Positions 42,808 through 51,610 of a DNA stretch of 64,000 bases are shown here, piece after piece. This stretch comes from Ruminococcus flavefaciens. GTDB taxonomy: Bacteria; Bacillota; Clostridia; Oscillospirales; Ruminococcaceae. Location of the stretch: the NCBI GenBank assembly GCA_002371825.1, contig DFHF01000038.1:35192-99191 (forward strand), given 5' to 3'. The first letter of the stretch is position 1, and each line of letters begins with the position of its first letter. Both the position numbers and the translations under genes were made by a program. Below the pieces are notes generated by a model. That model saw only the letters and a program-made list of their open reading frames with translations. It was not told the origin of the DNA and ran no database searches.

Positions 42808-43575
42808 TCAATCCACACGCACGAGAAGGGCGGTAATATTATCCGTTTCCCGTCTGTTTTTATTTAACTCTGTGAAGTATATCAGGGTATCCTTCATAGT
42901 CTTTTCATCGGTGAGCATCTGGGAATTCATTCTTTCAAACAATTCCTGCGGAGTAACGACGTGTCTGAATCCGTCGCTGCAGAGCATGAAGCAGTCACCG
43001 GAGACCAGCTCCTCGGAATAGAAATCCGGGCTTATGATCTCGCTTGCGCCGACACACTGGAGGAGTACGTTTCTCTGATCGCTGACAGCAGCCTCCTCCG
43101 GAGTCATCCTTCCCATATCTATCTCACGCTGCACGAAGGACTGATCCTTTGTGAGCTGATAAATGGTATCAGACATCTTGTATGCTCTTGAATCTCCAAT
43201 GTTCATGATGTAGTATCTTCCGGCGGCAAAAAGCATTGCCACAACGGTAGTGCCGAGACTGACCCCGCAGCGCATACCGTATCCGGCTATTTTAGAATTC
43301 ATATCGAAGGCGATATTTCCGAAAGAGTTGAACACCGCCTGATGATCCACTCCGTTATAAACTATTCTGGGGAGCTCATTCTGGAACCAGTCTGAAAACG
43401 CCTTTATGAGAGCTGCACTTGCTACTTCACCCTTTGCAAGTCCGCCCATTCCGTCGCAGATAACTGCCATAAGGACGTTTCCTATCTCAGTCTCAGCCTC
43501 CATAATAAGGGCTGAATCCTGATTAGTTTTTTTCTTTATACCCACATCGGTATATACGGCTGTCTTGTATTTCAT
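42808..43575 (-). CDS. PP2C-family (Stp-like) Ser/Thr phosphatase
   Basis: 255 residues, the family's usual length. Metal-binding motifs are VICDGMGGLAKGE (DGMGG), MNIGDSRAY (GDSRxY), LCSDGFRHVV (SDG) and DNITALLVRVD (DN). It would reverse phosphorylation by the adjacent kinase in the cytosol. Begins 17 bases after the pseudoprotease gene stop, with GGGGAT as a ribosome site. Kinase and phosphatase side by side is the standard arrangement for this signalling pair. Confidence 0.94.
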   Translation of the reverse strand: MKYKTAVYTDVGIKKKTNQDSALIMEAETEIGNVLMAVICDGMGGLAKGEVASAALIKAFSDWFQNELPRIVYNGVDHQAVFNSFGNIAFDMNSKIAGYGMRCGVSLGTTVVAMLFAAGRYYIMNIGDSRAYKMSDTIYQLTKDQSFVQREIDMGRMTPEEAAVSDQRNVLLQCVGASEIISPDFYSEELVSGDCFMLCSDGFRHVVTPQELFERMNSQMLTDEKTMKDTLIYFTELNKNRRETDNITALLVRVD

Positions 43576-43591
43576 AATTCATCCCCTGCAC

Positions 43592-45109
43592 TTATATTCT
43601 GAACTCAAATTCCTCATCAGCGAGACGTATCTGATCTCCGTTATGGAGTATCTGAGGCGTATCCGGAGGTAATCGTCTGCCGTTGACATAGGTATAATTG
43701 CTGGATCCGAGATCGGTAATGAAGCAATGTCCTGAAGTAACGGTTATTCTTGCGTGTCTGCGGCTGACAGCATTATTGTGGATACAGTAGTCCACCTTGC
43801 TGTTCTCCTTGCCGATAACGAAGTCAGAACTTGTTATACGGACTGAAAGTCCGCTTCTCTTGCGGATAATAACCGGTCTCAGAAGGGTCTTTCCGCCTAA
43901 ATTCATATAGAAATTGTTGCCGCTGTCCCTGAGGACTGCTGTTTCAGCAGAGCCCTGATTAGCATAGACAGTAGGCTGATCCGGTTCAAAATTTTTCTCC
44001 TCATATACCGGTTCTTCCGGTCTGACAGAAGAGAGTGAAGCATTCACGGCCGGCTCTGTATAGTTCTCAACAGGGGCCTGTATTTCCGAAGGATCTATCG
44101 GATGAGTCGGCAGCACCGGTACGGCCTGCATTTTCTTTTTGTTCTTTATAAGCAGTGCAGCCAGTGCTGCGATAAGCAGCAGTGAAGCAGCTATACTTCC
44201 CATTATAACAGCAACAAGGAGAGTTTTATTATTTTTCTTGCTGCTCTTTTCCTCAGCAACTGAATCCGGCTTCCACTCGGAGTCGTTATATTTTATTCCG
44301 AGATCATCAAGAGTAGTTCTTATCTTATTGATCTCCGTAGCATAATTCATACCCTCGTCGAAGGAAATAAGGGTATCCATACCAACTACAAGGCCGCTTG
44401 CATCCACCAGAGGACCTCCTGCATTTCCTGCTCCGACTGAAGCACTATGCTGGATAAGGCCGTCCCTTGAGGATCTGTAGTCGCTGAAAGCAAAGCCTGT
44501 AGCAGTCACAGAGCCCTTTGTGACAGTAACATCGTCTGCCATGTAGGATGCGTAATTAGGATTCTGTCTGTACTTATCAAGGGCAGTAGGGAAACCAAGA
44601 GCAAAAACATCGGCAGTCTGCACAAGATCATCGCTGTCTCCCAGCCATAGAGGAGTACTATCGGCCAGTGCTGTATCAAGGGTCAGTACAGAGAAGTCGT
44701 TGAACTCATCAGTCTCACTGACCGTAGCTCCTATCCTCTCATCTTCAGAGAGGCTTATCTCATAGTGCAGGCAGCTGTCATCGAATTCGTATCTATGTTC
44801 AGGGTCGATGGAGTAAACACCGGATATACCGTCCTTTGTGACATTATCCATAGTCAGTAGCTGAGCGCTTGTCAGTACAGTTGAGTGATTTATGAGGAAA
44901 GCCGTGCCTGTTCTGAGGCAAACATCTTCTTTTCCCACAGGCTGATACCACACCTCAAACTGAAGGATACCGCTCTTATCATTATTAACATATTCATTTT
45001 CCTGTTCATCGGCAGCCCGGGACACAGTTCCCGGAATAACAGCCGGCACAGCAATGAATACCGCCGCAGCTGCGGCAGAAACGAGCTTTTTTAAACTGCT
45101 GATATTCAT
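43592..45109 (-). CDS. Trypsin-like pseudoprotease with TM helix and cytosolic FHA domain
   Basis: 505 residues from ATG 45109, with GGGGG seven bases upstream. Signal peptide (1-32), extracellular S1-type domain (about 45-275), TM helix (297-321), disordered Pro/Glu cytosolic linker and C-terminal FHA domain (about 412-505, with NAVSRRHARI and GSSNYTYVNGRR). In the protease domain the Asp is kept (NDFSVLTLD, D138), but the His position reads TSAQLL (Q83) and the Ser position reads GNAGGPL (A230) instead of GNSGGPL. Two of three catalytic residues are therefore gone. The linker holds ETAVLRD (389-395), a T-x-x-L motif like those in the repeat protein, possibly a kinase site that the FHA domain binds. 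Confidence 0.9.
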   Translation of the reverse strand: MNISSLKKLVSAAAAAVFIAVPAVIPGTVSRAADEQENEYVNNDKSGILQFEVWYQPVGKEDVCLRTGTAFLINHSTVLTSAQLLTMDNVTKDGISGVYSIDPEHRYEFDDSCLHYEISLSEDERIGATVSETDEFNDFSVLTLDTALADSTPLWLGDSDDLVQTADVFALGFPTALDKYRQNPNYASYMADDVTVTKGSVTATGFAFSDYRSSRDGLIQHSASVGAGNAGGPLVDASGLVVGMDTLISFDEGMNYATEINKIRTTLDDLGIKYNDSEWKPDSVAEEKSSKKNNKTLLVAVIMGSIAASLLLIAALAALLIKNKKKMQAVPVLPTHPIDPSEIQAPVENYTEPAVNASLSSVRPEEPVYEEKNFEPDQPTVYANQGSAETAVLRDSGNNFYMNLGGKTLLRPVIIRKRSGLSVRITSSDFVIGKENSKVDYCIHNNAVSRRHARITVTSGHCFITDLGSSNYTYVNGRRLPPDTPQILHNGDQIRLADEEFEFRI

Positions 45110-45296
45110 ATACATACCCCCTGACACCACAGCGGTGCGTCATAAGGCAGCGTGACGGTCAAAAAAGAGAAAAACTCCCCTTAAAAAGAGTACCTCACGG
45201 CCAAATCTGTTGCATTTGCTGTCTATTTTCAACATTTTTAAAAAAATCTATGCAATTATTCTTAGCCATAATTATGCATTTTCATATCTTTTTTTA

Positions 45297-45325
45297 ATTA
45301 TACAATATCTTCAACTTCCTGTCAA
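45297..45325 (-). promoter_or_regulatory. Consensus sigma-A promoter of the pseudoprotease/kinase/surface-protein operon
   Basis: On the - strand, TTGACA (45325-45320) and TATAAT (45302-45297) are separated by 17 bases, a perfect match at both hexamers. It is the only strong promoter seen for the six genes down to 33199. Confidence 0.88.
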
Positions 45326-45449
45326 TATGCATAACATAATTTTAAGACTTCCGTTATAATTTCGGCAGTTCCGACAAATTGGAAATCTTCTTTTTTATCA
45401 ATAATGCAGTCGCACAGGAAAAATCAGATATCCGGGATATCAGGGCATA

Positions 45450-45483
45450 AAAAAACTCCCGCCCATTAAAGGACGGGAGCAGC
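45450..45483 (-). terminator. Terminator of the ABC/two-component operon
   Basis: On the - strand, GCTCCCGTCC-TTTAAT-GGGCGGGAGT is followed by TTTTTTT. Confidence 0.85.
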
Positions 45484-45493
45484 AATAGTAATT

Positions 45494-46723
45494 TCATGCC
45501 TTTCTGAACACAGCTGTGACGAGCATATCTCCGTCACTTATATCGGCGAAGATATCTCCGTTCATTGAGGTCATCAGACTGCGGCAGATATAGAGTCCGA
45601 GACCGCTTCCTGTTTTTCCGGTACTGTTTGTGCCACGGCGGAAGCACTCGAATATATGGAGCAATTCCTCCTCCGGAAGGCTGTTTCCGCTGTTTCTGAC
45701 AGTGACCAGACGGCAGTCCTCCTCATCGGAGAAGCAGAGCTCTATCCTCTTTCCGTCGCCGTATTTAACGGCATTGCCGATAAGATTCTGAAGCACTTCC
45801 ACGCTTCTGTCAGGGTCTCCGCTTATAATGCAGTCAGTATATCCGCCGATACTGAAATCAGTGCCGCACAGCTTCAGCTGACCGGAATACTGCTCATCGA
45901 TACGGCCGATGACCTCAGACAGATAGAATTCCGTATTTTTCACATCGAGCCTCAGGAAGCTCTCATCCGAGCTTCTTACTATATCTGAAACAAAGCGCTC
46001 CACGCTGTCGGCATTATCGTTTATCCTGCGGGCAGCCTCCGAGAGCTTTTCCCTGTCGGAGTAAAGTCCCTTTGAGATAGCCGAAGCATACAGCTTTATT
46101 GACGCAATAGGAGTTTTTATATCATGTGAAAGGGACAGTACAAGAGTATGCTTTTCCTTTCTCAGCTCTATCTCCTTCCGCTGTTTGTCCTCAAGGACTT
46201 CTCTCAGCATATCCATTCCCCAGACATATTTCCCGAAATACCTGCTCTTATTCTCAGTCACAGGTGCAGTGGGATTTCCCTTTGAAAGCTCATAGGGCAC
46301 ATCGGACAGCTTGTTGAAGGGACGGATTATGCTCCGCCTGATATACAGAAGTATCGAAATAACAAGTACAGCAGCGGCGGCAAGAGCCATATTCATAACA
46401 AGTCCTGCATGACATTTCTCCTGCTTCTGCTCAGGCTCATAGTCAAAGCGGTAGAGCCTGCCTTCCACCTCTCTGACGGCATAATTCTTATCGGTATTGA
46501 GCCTGCCGCTGCCGGGGTCTAACACCTCCACCGACTTCACATAGCTGCACCCTGAAATATCCGGCTCACTGCCGGCTGCTATCTGACTGCATATGCGGCT
46601 TATCTCCACATTATATCCTCTTCCGGCCTCTTTCTCAGTATTGCCGGAAAACAGATTAGCCGCCGCTATTATTACTGCGAGGCAGGCAATTACTGCCAGC
46701 ATTAATCTGTTATAGCTTTTCAT
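45494..46723 (-). CDS. Sensor histidine kinase
   Basis: 409 residues. TM1 (about 7-25), an extracytoplasmic loop of about 80 residues, TM2 (about 108-127), a HAMP-like segment, then the HisKA box SLSHDIKTPIASIKLY with the phospho-accepting His. ATPase motifs follow: NLIGNAVKYGDG (N box) and TGSGLGLYICR (G box). The start overlaps the response regulator stop by four bases (ATGA). With the ABC exporter and regulator upstream it probably senses envelope stress or a peptide; the loop is larger than in BceS-type kinases. Confidence 0.93.
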   Translation of the reverse strand: MKSYNRLMLAVIACLAVIIAAANLFSGNTEKEAGRGYNVEISRICSQIAAGSEPDISGCSYVKSVEVLDPGSGRLNTDKNYAVREVEGRLYRFDYEPEQKQEKCHAGLVMNMALAAAAVLVISILLYIRRSIIRPFNKLSDVPYELSKGNPTAPVTENKSRYFGKYVWGMDMLREVLEDKQRKEIELRKEKHTLVLSLSHDIKTPIASIKLYASAISKGLYSDREKLSEAARRINDNADSVERFVSDIVRSSDESFLRLDVKNTEFYLSEVIGRIDEQYSGQLKLCGTDFSIGGYTDCIISGDPDRSVEVLQNLIGNAVKYGDGKRIELCFSDEEDCRLVTVRNSGNSLPEEELLHIFECFRRGTNSTGKTGSGLGLYICRSLMTSMNGDIFADISDGDMLVTAVFRKA

Positions 46724-47382
46724 TGGAATTTATACCCCGTTCCCCATACAGTGATTATCCTCTCAGGCTTTGAGGGATTCACTTCTATCTTCTCTCTCAG
46801 GCGCTTGATATGCACTGTAAGAGTCTGAGGCTCCGAATCACTGTCGCAGCCCCATATACTGTTGAAGAGGCTGTCCTTAGTCAGAGTCTTTCCCGGATTC
46901 TCAGCCAGCAGCAGCAGCAGCTCATATTCCTTTGCTGTAAGCTCAAGAGCCTCACCCCTGAGACTTGCTGTCCGCTCCGCACGGTTTATAGTGATATCTC
47001 CGCAGACCAGCTCATCAACAGAATATCTTCTGCGGAAGATACCTGATATCTTGGCAAGGAGTATATCTATATCGAAGGGCTTTTCCATATAATCATCAGC
47101 GCCGAGGCCGAGGCCGCTGAGCTTATCGGACTTTTCTCCTCTTGCACTGAGTATTATTATCGGAGCATTGCTGCTTCTCCTTATTCGCTCACAGACCGCA
47201 AATCCGTCAAGTCCGGGAAGCATTATATCAAGCAGGACAAGCCTTGCCCCATATTTTTCAAACAGGGACAAGGCTTTCTCGCCGTTTTCAGCAGTGCTCA
47301 CCACATAGTTTTCCGCTCTCAGGAAATCTGTCAGCAGACCTGAGATATCGGGGTTATCCTCCACGATGAGTATATCTATCAT
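46720..47382 (-). CDS. OmpR/PhoB-family response regulator
   Basis: 220 residues, AAAAGGAG before ATG 47382. Receiver domain with acidic pair IVEDN, phospho-accepting Asp in LLDIMLPGLDGF and Lys in YMEKPFDIDIL. Winged-helix output with ELTAKEYELLLLLAENPG ... SLFNSIWG ... TVHIKRLREKIE ... WGTGYKF. Partner of the overlapping kinase gene; probably activates the ABC operon it lies in. Confidence 0.95.
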   Translation of the reverse strand: MIDILIVEDNPDISGLLTDFLRAENYVVSTAENGEKALSLFEKYGARLVLLDIMLPGLDGFAVCERIRRSSNAPIIILSARGEKSDKLSGLGLGADDYMEKPFDIDILLAKISGIFRRRYSVDELVCGDITINRAERTASLRGEALELTAKEYELLLLLAENPGKTLTKDSLFNSIWGCDSDSEPQTLTVHIKRLREKIEVNPSKPERIITVWGTGYKFQ

Positions 47383-47414
47383 AAATATCGGCTCCTTTTC
47401 CGGAAAGGAAGGAC

Positions 47415-48182
47415 TTACCAGCCCATTTCCATGAGCCAGTTATTGATAGTCCTTTCACGGTCACGCATTTTCGCTCCTGTGGAATACTTTCCCAGGGAAT
47501 ACTCGCCCTTTATATTGCCGTCCATGATGAAGATAACTCTCTCGCATCTTGCAGCTACTCTTGCATCATGGGTCACAAGCATTACGGCAGTCCCGTCACT
47601 GTTGAGCTTTGAGAGCTCCTCCATGACCTCGTCTGAGGCATTGCGATTCAGGGCACCTGTAGGCTCATCAGCAAAAATAATATCCGGATCATTTATCATG
47701 CTCCTGCATATGCAGGCTCTCTGAAGCTGTCCGCCGGAGACTTCGTTTATGTCATTTCCGGCAGCTTCGATTATTCCCAGTCTTCTCATCAGCTCCTGAC
47801 CATGTTCCATTTTTTCCTTGCGGGACTTTGTATTCTTCTTAGATTGTACCGCAGGAAGTATGATATTGTCAAGTACCGTAAGATTTTTCAGCATATACAT
47901 CTGCTGAAATATAAATCCCATATCGTTAAGTCTCAGCTCCGCCAGTTCCTTTCCGGACATTTCTGCGATTTTTTTACCGTTGAAGATAACATCTCCTGAT
48001 GTGGCATTATCCATGCCTGAGGCGGTATACAGAAGTGTGGATTTTCCGGAGCCTGAGGGTCCCATTACTGCCACCATTTCTCCTTTATTTATAGAGAAAT
48101 CCACATTTTTCAGCACATTGTTCTGATGCTTGTTTACGATATATGTTTTGCAAAGTGATCTGACTTCAAGGATCTTTTCCAT
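47415..48182 (-). CDS. ABC transporter ATP-binding protein (MacB/LolD-type)
   Basis: 255 residues, AAGGAG before ATG 48182. Walker A GPSGSGKST, a Q-loop in FIFQQMYMLKNLTVLDNIILP, signature EVSGGQLQRACI, Walker B IIFADEPTGALN and H-loop VTHDA. LNRNASDEV after the Walker B is typical of the MacB/FtsE family. Works with the FtsX-type permease encoded 11 bases upstream. Confidence 0.95.
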   Translation of the reverse strand: MEKILEVRSLCKTYIVNKHQNNVLKNVDFSINKGEMVAVMGPSGSGKSTLLYTASGMDNATSGDVIFNGKKIAEMSGKELAELRLNDMGFIFQQMYMLKNLTVLDNIILPAVQSKKNTKSRKEKMEHGQELMRRLGIIEAAGNDINEVSGGQLQRACICRSMINDPDIIFADEPTGALNRNASDEVMEELSKLNSDGTAVMLVTHDARVAARCERVIFIMDGNIKGEYSLGKYSTGAKMRDRERTINNWLMEMGW

Positions 48183-48193
48183 AATAACACTCC

Positions 48194-50563
48194 TTAATCT
48201 ATATCAGCTGTCTGTGAGGCAGTGATAGAAACGGTTGAAAGGGACGATACGAATGCACTGACTGCGGTTACGACTATAACAGCCAGAGGATAAACAACAA
48301 ATACCTCCAGAGGTTCAACTACATATTCAACGTGTGCAGATGAGCCCATTATTGAGAATATAGGATCGATAACAGGCCCGGTGAGCAGCAGGCAGAGCAG
48401 CGCTGCAAGAACTGCCGCTATAACTGAAGCTATCACGAATCTCAGTGTATGCTTGGCTATTATCGTATTATTTCTGAAACCGACAGCCTTCATAAGAGCT
48501 ATCTCGCTCTTCTCCTTTGATACGAATGAACGCTCCATAAGCACGATTATCAGTACAGTTACAACAAAGGTTATCAGCAGTATGAGATACTTGACCACTT
48601 TCACTATATCAGCAACTCCGGTGCAGTCCTTTGAGTAGCCTGCGGCATCAAAGACAGTATCGCACCCGAAGATATCCTTTATCCTGTCAATACGCTCAGA
48701 GATCTCATTTTCACTCGGATCATCGCTGAAATTCACCTGAAATGCCATTGTAAAGCTTCTGTTTTTATGGGAGGTATGAAGATCCTGATGGAATCGTCCC
48801 ACCTCGCCCAGATGATTGAGAGAGGAGAAATAAGCGGTCACAAGGAAAGGTCTGTACTCACCGTCTATCTCGATCTCAACCGTATCACCGATCTCAGCTC
48901 CAACGATCTTTGCGCCGTTGTGAGCAAGTGCTATCTCATTTTCATTTGCCGGCGGAACTCCCTCAGTATATTCGTAATCGGAAGTATCCGTCTCCTTGCA
49001 CTGAAGGAAGGAGAGTACTGATTTCTTATCTTTGAATCTGATTGGATATTTGTAAAACATCTCAACGTGACAATCTCCCGGCATATCGTTTTCAGCGAGG
49101 ATATCCTCTATCTCCTTAGTCATAGCAACATCGGCATCATCATCTCCGCCCATTATATCCACGGTCCTGTTATTGTCAACGATGTAAACATCAGATATTG
49201 TTGTTCCGAAGAGATGTACCAGCTTCTCACTGCAAAGTGTATTGAATGCGTTTGAGAGTATCATTACCGGAAGCAGACAAAGGGTAATGATAGCGATTAT
49301 AAGTCCGAACTGTTTCGGAGCACTGAGGCAGTCATTTGCTGCAAGGAATCCGGATGTGCCAAGTCTGCTCTTTCCGAGGCTGAGTATGCTCTTTTTACCG
49401 AATCTCTCACCTGTCTGTCCGCTTCTGACAGCATCGATGGGAGAGAGCTTGCGGACCTTTCTTGTACAGGAGTAGCAGAACAGTAATATCACACCTACAA
49501 CTCCCAAAGCACAGAAAACAGTAGTCAGCAGTGAATTTCCGCTATCAAGGACCATTTCCTTTGAGATAATATTCATAAGCATACTGCCCAGAGGAACAGA
49601 TGCAACTGCTCCGATGACTGCTCCCACAATAGCAATAGCGAAATACTTTACGATATAGATACGGCGGATAGCTCCGTCAGGGACACCTACAGCCTTCATA
49701 ACACCGATCTCCCTTATCTCCTCTGATATCGTAGAGGCTATGGCAAAGCGGAGAACTGCAAACGATACCAGGATAAGTCCCACACTGACGATAAGGAAAA
49801 CCGCTGCAACGATCATATTCATTACATAGCATATGCGTATAGTGCTTATAGGCGCATCGAACATAACTCCCTGTATCTCAGTGAACTGATCCTTAAGATC
49901 CGTCATATTGTCGGTGTAGACGTAATACGCTCCACAGAGCCTTTTTTCACTGGTTTCAGGAGAAGAGATAAGCTTCTGATAGTCAGCATCGCTGATAATG
50001 AAACGATAATCCTGAAGAAATGCTGTTCCAAGGAGAGCATCTTTAAGAGCACCGGCCACTTTCAGATCAAGTTGTGTCCCTTCCATATTCACATGGAGGA
50101 TATCGCCTTCTTTAATGTCGTTTTTATCCATCAGATTTACATGAACATAGACCTCACCTTCTCTGACATCAGAGATCCTGTCGTTATTCTTATCAAAATA
50201 ATTTAGCTTTGTATTGCCGATGGACATTATGAAGCAGTTATCGCCGATCTTACAAGCTTCTTCATTATCTCCGGAGATATCTGAATTCTTGCAGATAAGC
50301 ATATTCTCCTCTTTGAAATCTGTAACACACTCTGAATTTTTCAATGTTTCGCTGAGATCATCCTCACCGTTTATACGGGCAATGGCTATGTAATCACAGT
50401 CAAGGCCTGCCTTGTCAAAAAAACCGTCGATACCACTCAGTACGCTTATGATATTATGTACGCTGCTTGAGACAAACATAGTCGCAATAATAACGAATAT
50501 CATAATTATTACGTTTGATGTCCGCTTGCGCTTCATATCTTTTCTGAGGATCCTGAAAAACAT
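48194..50563 (-). CDS. FtsX/MacB-type ABC transporter permease
   Basis: 789 residues from ATG 50563, which has AAAGGAGG six bases upstream. An N-terminal TM (about 15-35) is followed by a large extracytoplasmic domain. Two FtsX cores follow, with repeated EIREIGVMKAVGVPDGAIRRIY and EKSEIALMKAVGFRNNTIIAKH motifs, giving about eight to ten TM segments in total. The two-fold FtsX arrangement suggests peptide or lipoprotein export or antimicrobial peptide resistance. With the ATPase and two-component genes this is a four-gene operon. Confidence 0.92.
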   Translation of the reverse strand: MFFRILRKDMKRKRTSNVIIMIFVIIATMFVSSSVHNIISVLSGIDGFFDKAGLDCDYIAIARINGEDDLSETLKNSECVTDFKEENMLICKNSDISGDNEEACKIGDNCFIMSIGNTKLNYFDKNNDRISDVREGEVYVHVNLMDKNDIKEGDILHVNMEGTQLDLKVAGALKDALLGTAFLQDYRFIISDADYQKLISSPETSEKRLCGAYYVYTDNMTDLKDQFTEIQGVMFDAPISTIRICYVMNMIVAAVFLIVSVGLILVSFAVLRFAIASTISEEIREIGVMKAVGVPDGAIRRIYIVKYFAIAIVGAVIGAVASVPLGSMLMNIISKEMVLDSGNSLLTTVFCALGVVGVILLFCYSCTRKVRKLSPIDAVRSGQTGERFGKKSILSLGKSRLGTSGFLAANDCLSAPKQFGLIIAIITLCLLPVMILSNAFNTLCSEKLVHLFGTTISDVYIVDNNRTVDIMGGDDDADVAMTKEIEDILAENDMPGDCHVEMFYKYPIRFKDKKSVLSFLQCKETDTSDYEYTEGVPPANENEIALAHNGAKIVGAEIGDTVEIEIDGEYRPFLVTAYFSSLNHLGEVGRFHQDLHTSHKNRSFTMAFQVNFSDDPSENEISERIDRIKDIFGCDTVFDAAGYSKDCTGVADIVKVVKYLILLITFVVTVLIIVLMERSFVSKEKSEIALMKAVGFRNNTIIAKHTLRFVIASVIAAVLAALLCLLLTGPVIDPIFSIMGSSAHVEYVVEPLEVFVVYPLAVIVVTAVSAFVSSLSTVSITASQTADID

Positions 50564-50603
50564 AAAATGCCTCCTTTTCATCAGGGATATCTTTTATGTT
50601 AAG

Positions 50604-50612
50604 ATTATAGCA
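50604..50612 (-). promoter_or_regulatory. Extended -10 promoter of the ABC/two-component operon
   Basis: The - strand reads TGCTATAAT, about 40 bases before ATG 50563. No good -35 at the right distance, which fits an activator-dependent promoter, for example one served by the operon's own response regulator. Confidence 0.55.
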
Positions 50613-50639
50613 CAGGAATTATTAACTAATCCTTAATTC

Positions 50640-50673
50640 AAAAAATGGTATCCATAAGAACATGGATACCATT
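50640..50673 (-). terminator. Terminator of the lipoprotein gene
   Basis: On the - strand, AATGGTATCCAT-GTTCTT-ATGGATACCATT is followed by TTTTTGAATT. Confidence 0.85.
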
Positions 50674-50713
50674 ATTCTGAGCAAGCTGTGCACTGATCTG
50701 CATAATGCAGTAA

Positions 50714-51115
50714 TTATTGCTTTTTGAGCTTATCGTAATTCCAGTCAGGATACAGCATATGCTCCTTATCAGGCGAGCCGGCATATATCCGATAACTGTG
50801 TCTGTGTGGGAGCACACCTATAAAAAGTGAATCCCCATTCGAGAGCTTCCATTCAAAATCCTCTCCCAGATCACTTCTCAGCTGTTTAAAAAAAGCGTCA
50901 TCCTTCTCGTACATAAGCCCCAATTCAAAAATATTCCAGGAACCATTGTCACCTGCCGCAGAAACAACTGAAGAAGAGGATATCTTTTTCATTTCGTTAT
51001 TGAGCGTTTCAATTGCCTTGTAGTCGTCCTTCTGAGTCCTTGAACTGTTATTGCCGCTGCATCCGGCAAAGACGATGCACAAAACGATACATACAAAAAG
51101 ATATCTTAATTTCAT
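50714..51115 (-). CDS. Small lipoprotein
   Basis: 133 residues from ATG 51115, with AAGGTGA six bases upstream (in-frame ATG at 51139 lacks a ribosome site). Signal peptide LRYLFVCIVLCIVFAGC ends in a lipobox FAGC, consistent with lipidation by the Lgt encoded at 22162. The mature part of about 110 residues has no recognised domain; it contains a MYEKDDAFFKQLRSDLGEDF helix. It is the last core gene before the tRNA fragment and the island. Confidence 0.85.
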   Translation of the reverse strand: MKLRYLFVCIVLCIVFAGCSGNNSSRTQKDDYKAIETLNNEMKKISSSSVVSAAGDNGSWNIFELGLMYEKDDAFFKQLRSDLGEDFEWKLSNGDSLFIGVLPHRHSYRIYAGSPDKEHMLYPDWNYDKLKKQ

Positions 51116-51135
51116 ATTACTCACCTTCTGATAAA

Positions 51136-51169
51136 ACAAAAAAAGGTCAATGTAAACATTGACCTTTGC
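51136..51169 (-). terminator. Terminator behind the tRNA-Asn fragment
   Basis: AAAGGTCAATGT-TT-ACATTGACCTTT with TTTTTTTG on the - strand, two bases beyond the CCA end. Confidence 0.85.
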
Positions 51170-51170
51170 T

Positions 51171-51233
51171 TGGCTCCCACTGCCCGGCTCGAACGGGCGA
51201 CAACTCGGTTAACAGCCGAGTGCTCTACCACTG
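51171..51233 (-). other. Truncated tRNA-Asn (GTT) 3' fragment: probable attachment-site end of an integrated element
   Basis: On the - strand, AGTGGTAGAGC (D loop and 3' D stem), A, CTCGG-CTGTTAA-CCGAG (anticodon stem-loop, GTT), TTGTC, GCCCG-TTCGAGC-CGGGC (T arm), AGTGGGA (acceptor 3' strand), G discriminator and CCA. The matching acceptor 5' strand TCCCACT and D stem GCTC should follow to the right, but the sequence there is TAAGAGATTTAT, so the 5' thirteen bases are missing. This is what integrases leave when an element enters a tRNA gene and its own copy restores the 3' half at the other end. The base composition turns AT-rich exactly here. Confidence 0.78.
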
Positions 51234-51600
51234 TAAGAGATTTATACCAATTATTCTATAGTTTCAGTCGAATAATTGTATCGCCTTACTTCATAGCAAA
51301 ACTATCAATATATTTTTATATTAATTCCTTTTGTCAACTGATATGTTTGAAGAGAACGCCATATAAAAGCTACTAAAAAAGATATAAATATTATTGTACC
51401 ATATATATTCTTACTTTAAGTTCTAAAACAACAGCTTCCACCACAAAATAGCATAAACTATTATTAGTTTTCAATCAACCATGTGCATCTTAGACGGTTT
51501 TGCCTATTCTAATCAAAAAACGTCAAACTCTAACACATAAACGCAAAAAACAGTCGCCATGTTATTCCTATTTCACCACAATTGACTGATTTTTTTCAAA
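51234..51600. other. AT-rich intergenic region at the island edge
   Basis: About 370 bases of AT-rich sequence between the tRNA fragment and the first island gene. No open frame with a ribosome site, no clear integrase binding repeats and no tRNA were seen. Confidence 0.5.
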
Positions 51601-51610
51601 TGTATTAATA

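Larger units (their letters stand above)
45131..45493. other. Intergenic region with promoter and leader of the kinase/FHA operon
   Basis: 363 bases: the two-component operon terminator near 45450-45483, the strong - strand promoter at 45297-45325, and a leader of about 180 nt before ATG 45109 with no recognised riboswitch. The leader contains an ACTCTTTTTAAGGGGAGTTTTT stretch that might form a weak hairpin. Confidence 0.6.

Noticed and set aside
43592..45109. Active S1 (DegP/HtrA-like) protease
   Set aside because: His and Ser positions read Gln and Ala (TSAQLL, GNAGGPL), and no PDZ domain is present.
45110..45296. Riboswitch (e.g. cyclic di-GMP) in the kinase-operon leader
   Set aside because: No conserved GEMM or other aptamer core was found; only a weak hairpin.
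51171..51240. Intact tRNA-Asn gene
   Set aside because: The 5' acceptor strand TCCCACT and D-stem GCTC are absent; only the 3' 62 bases match.
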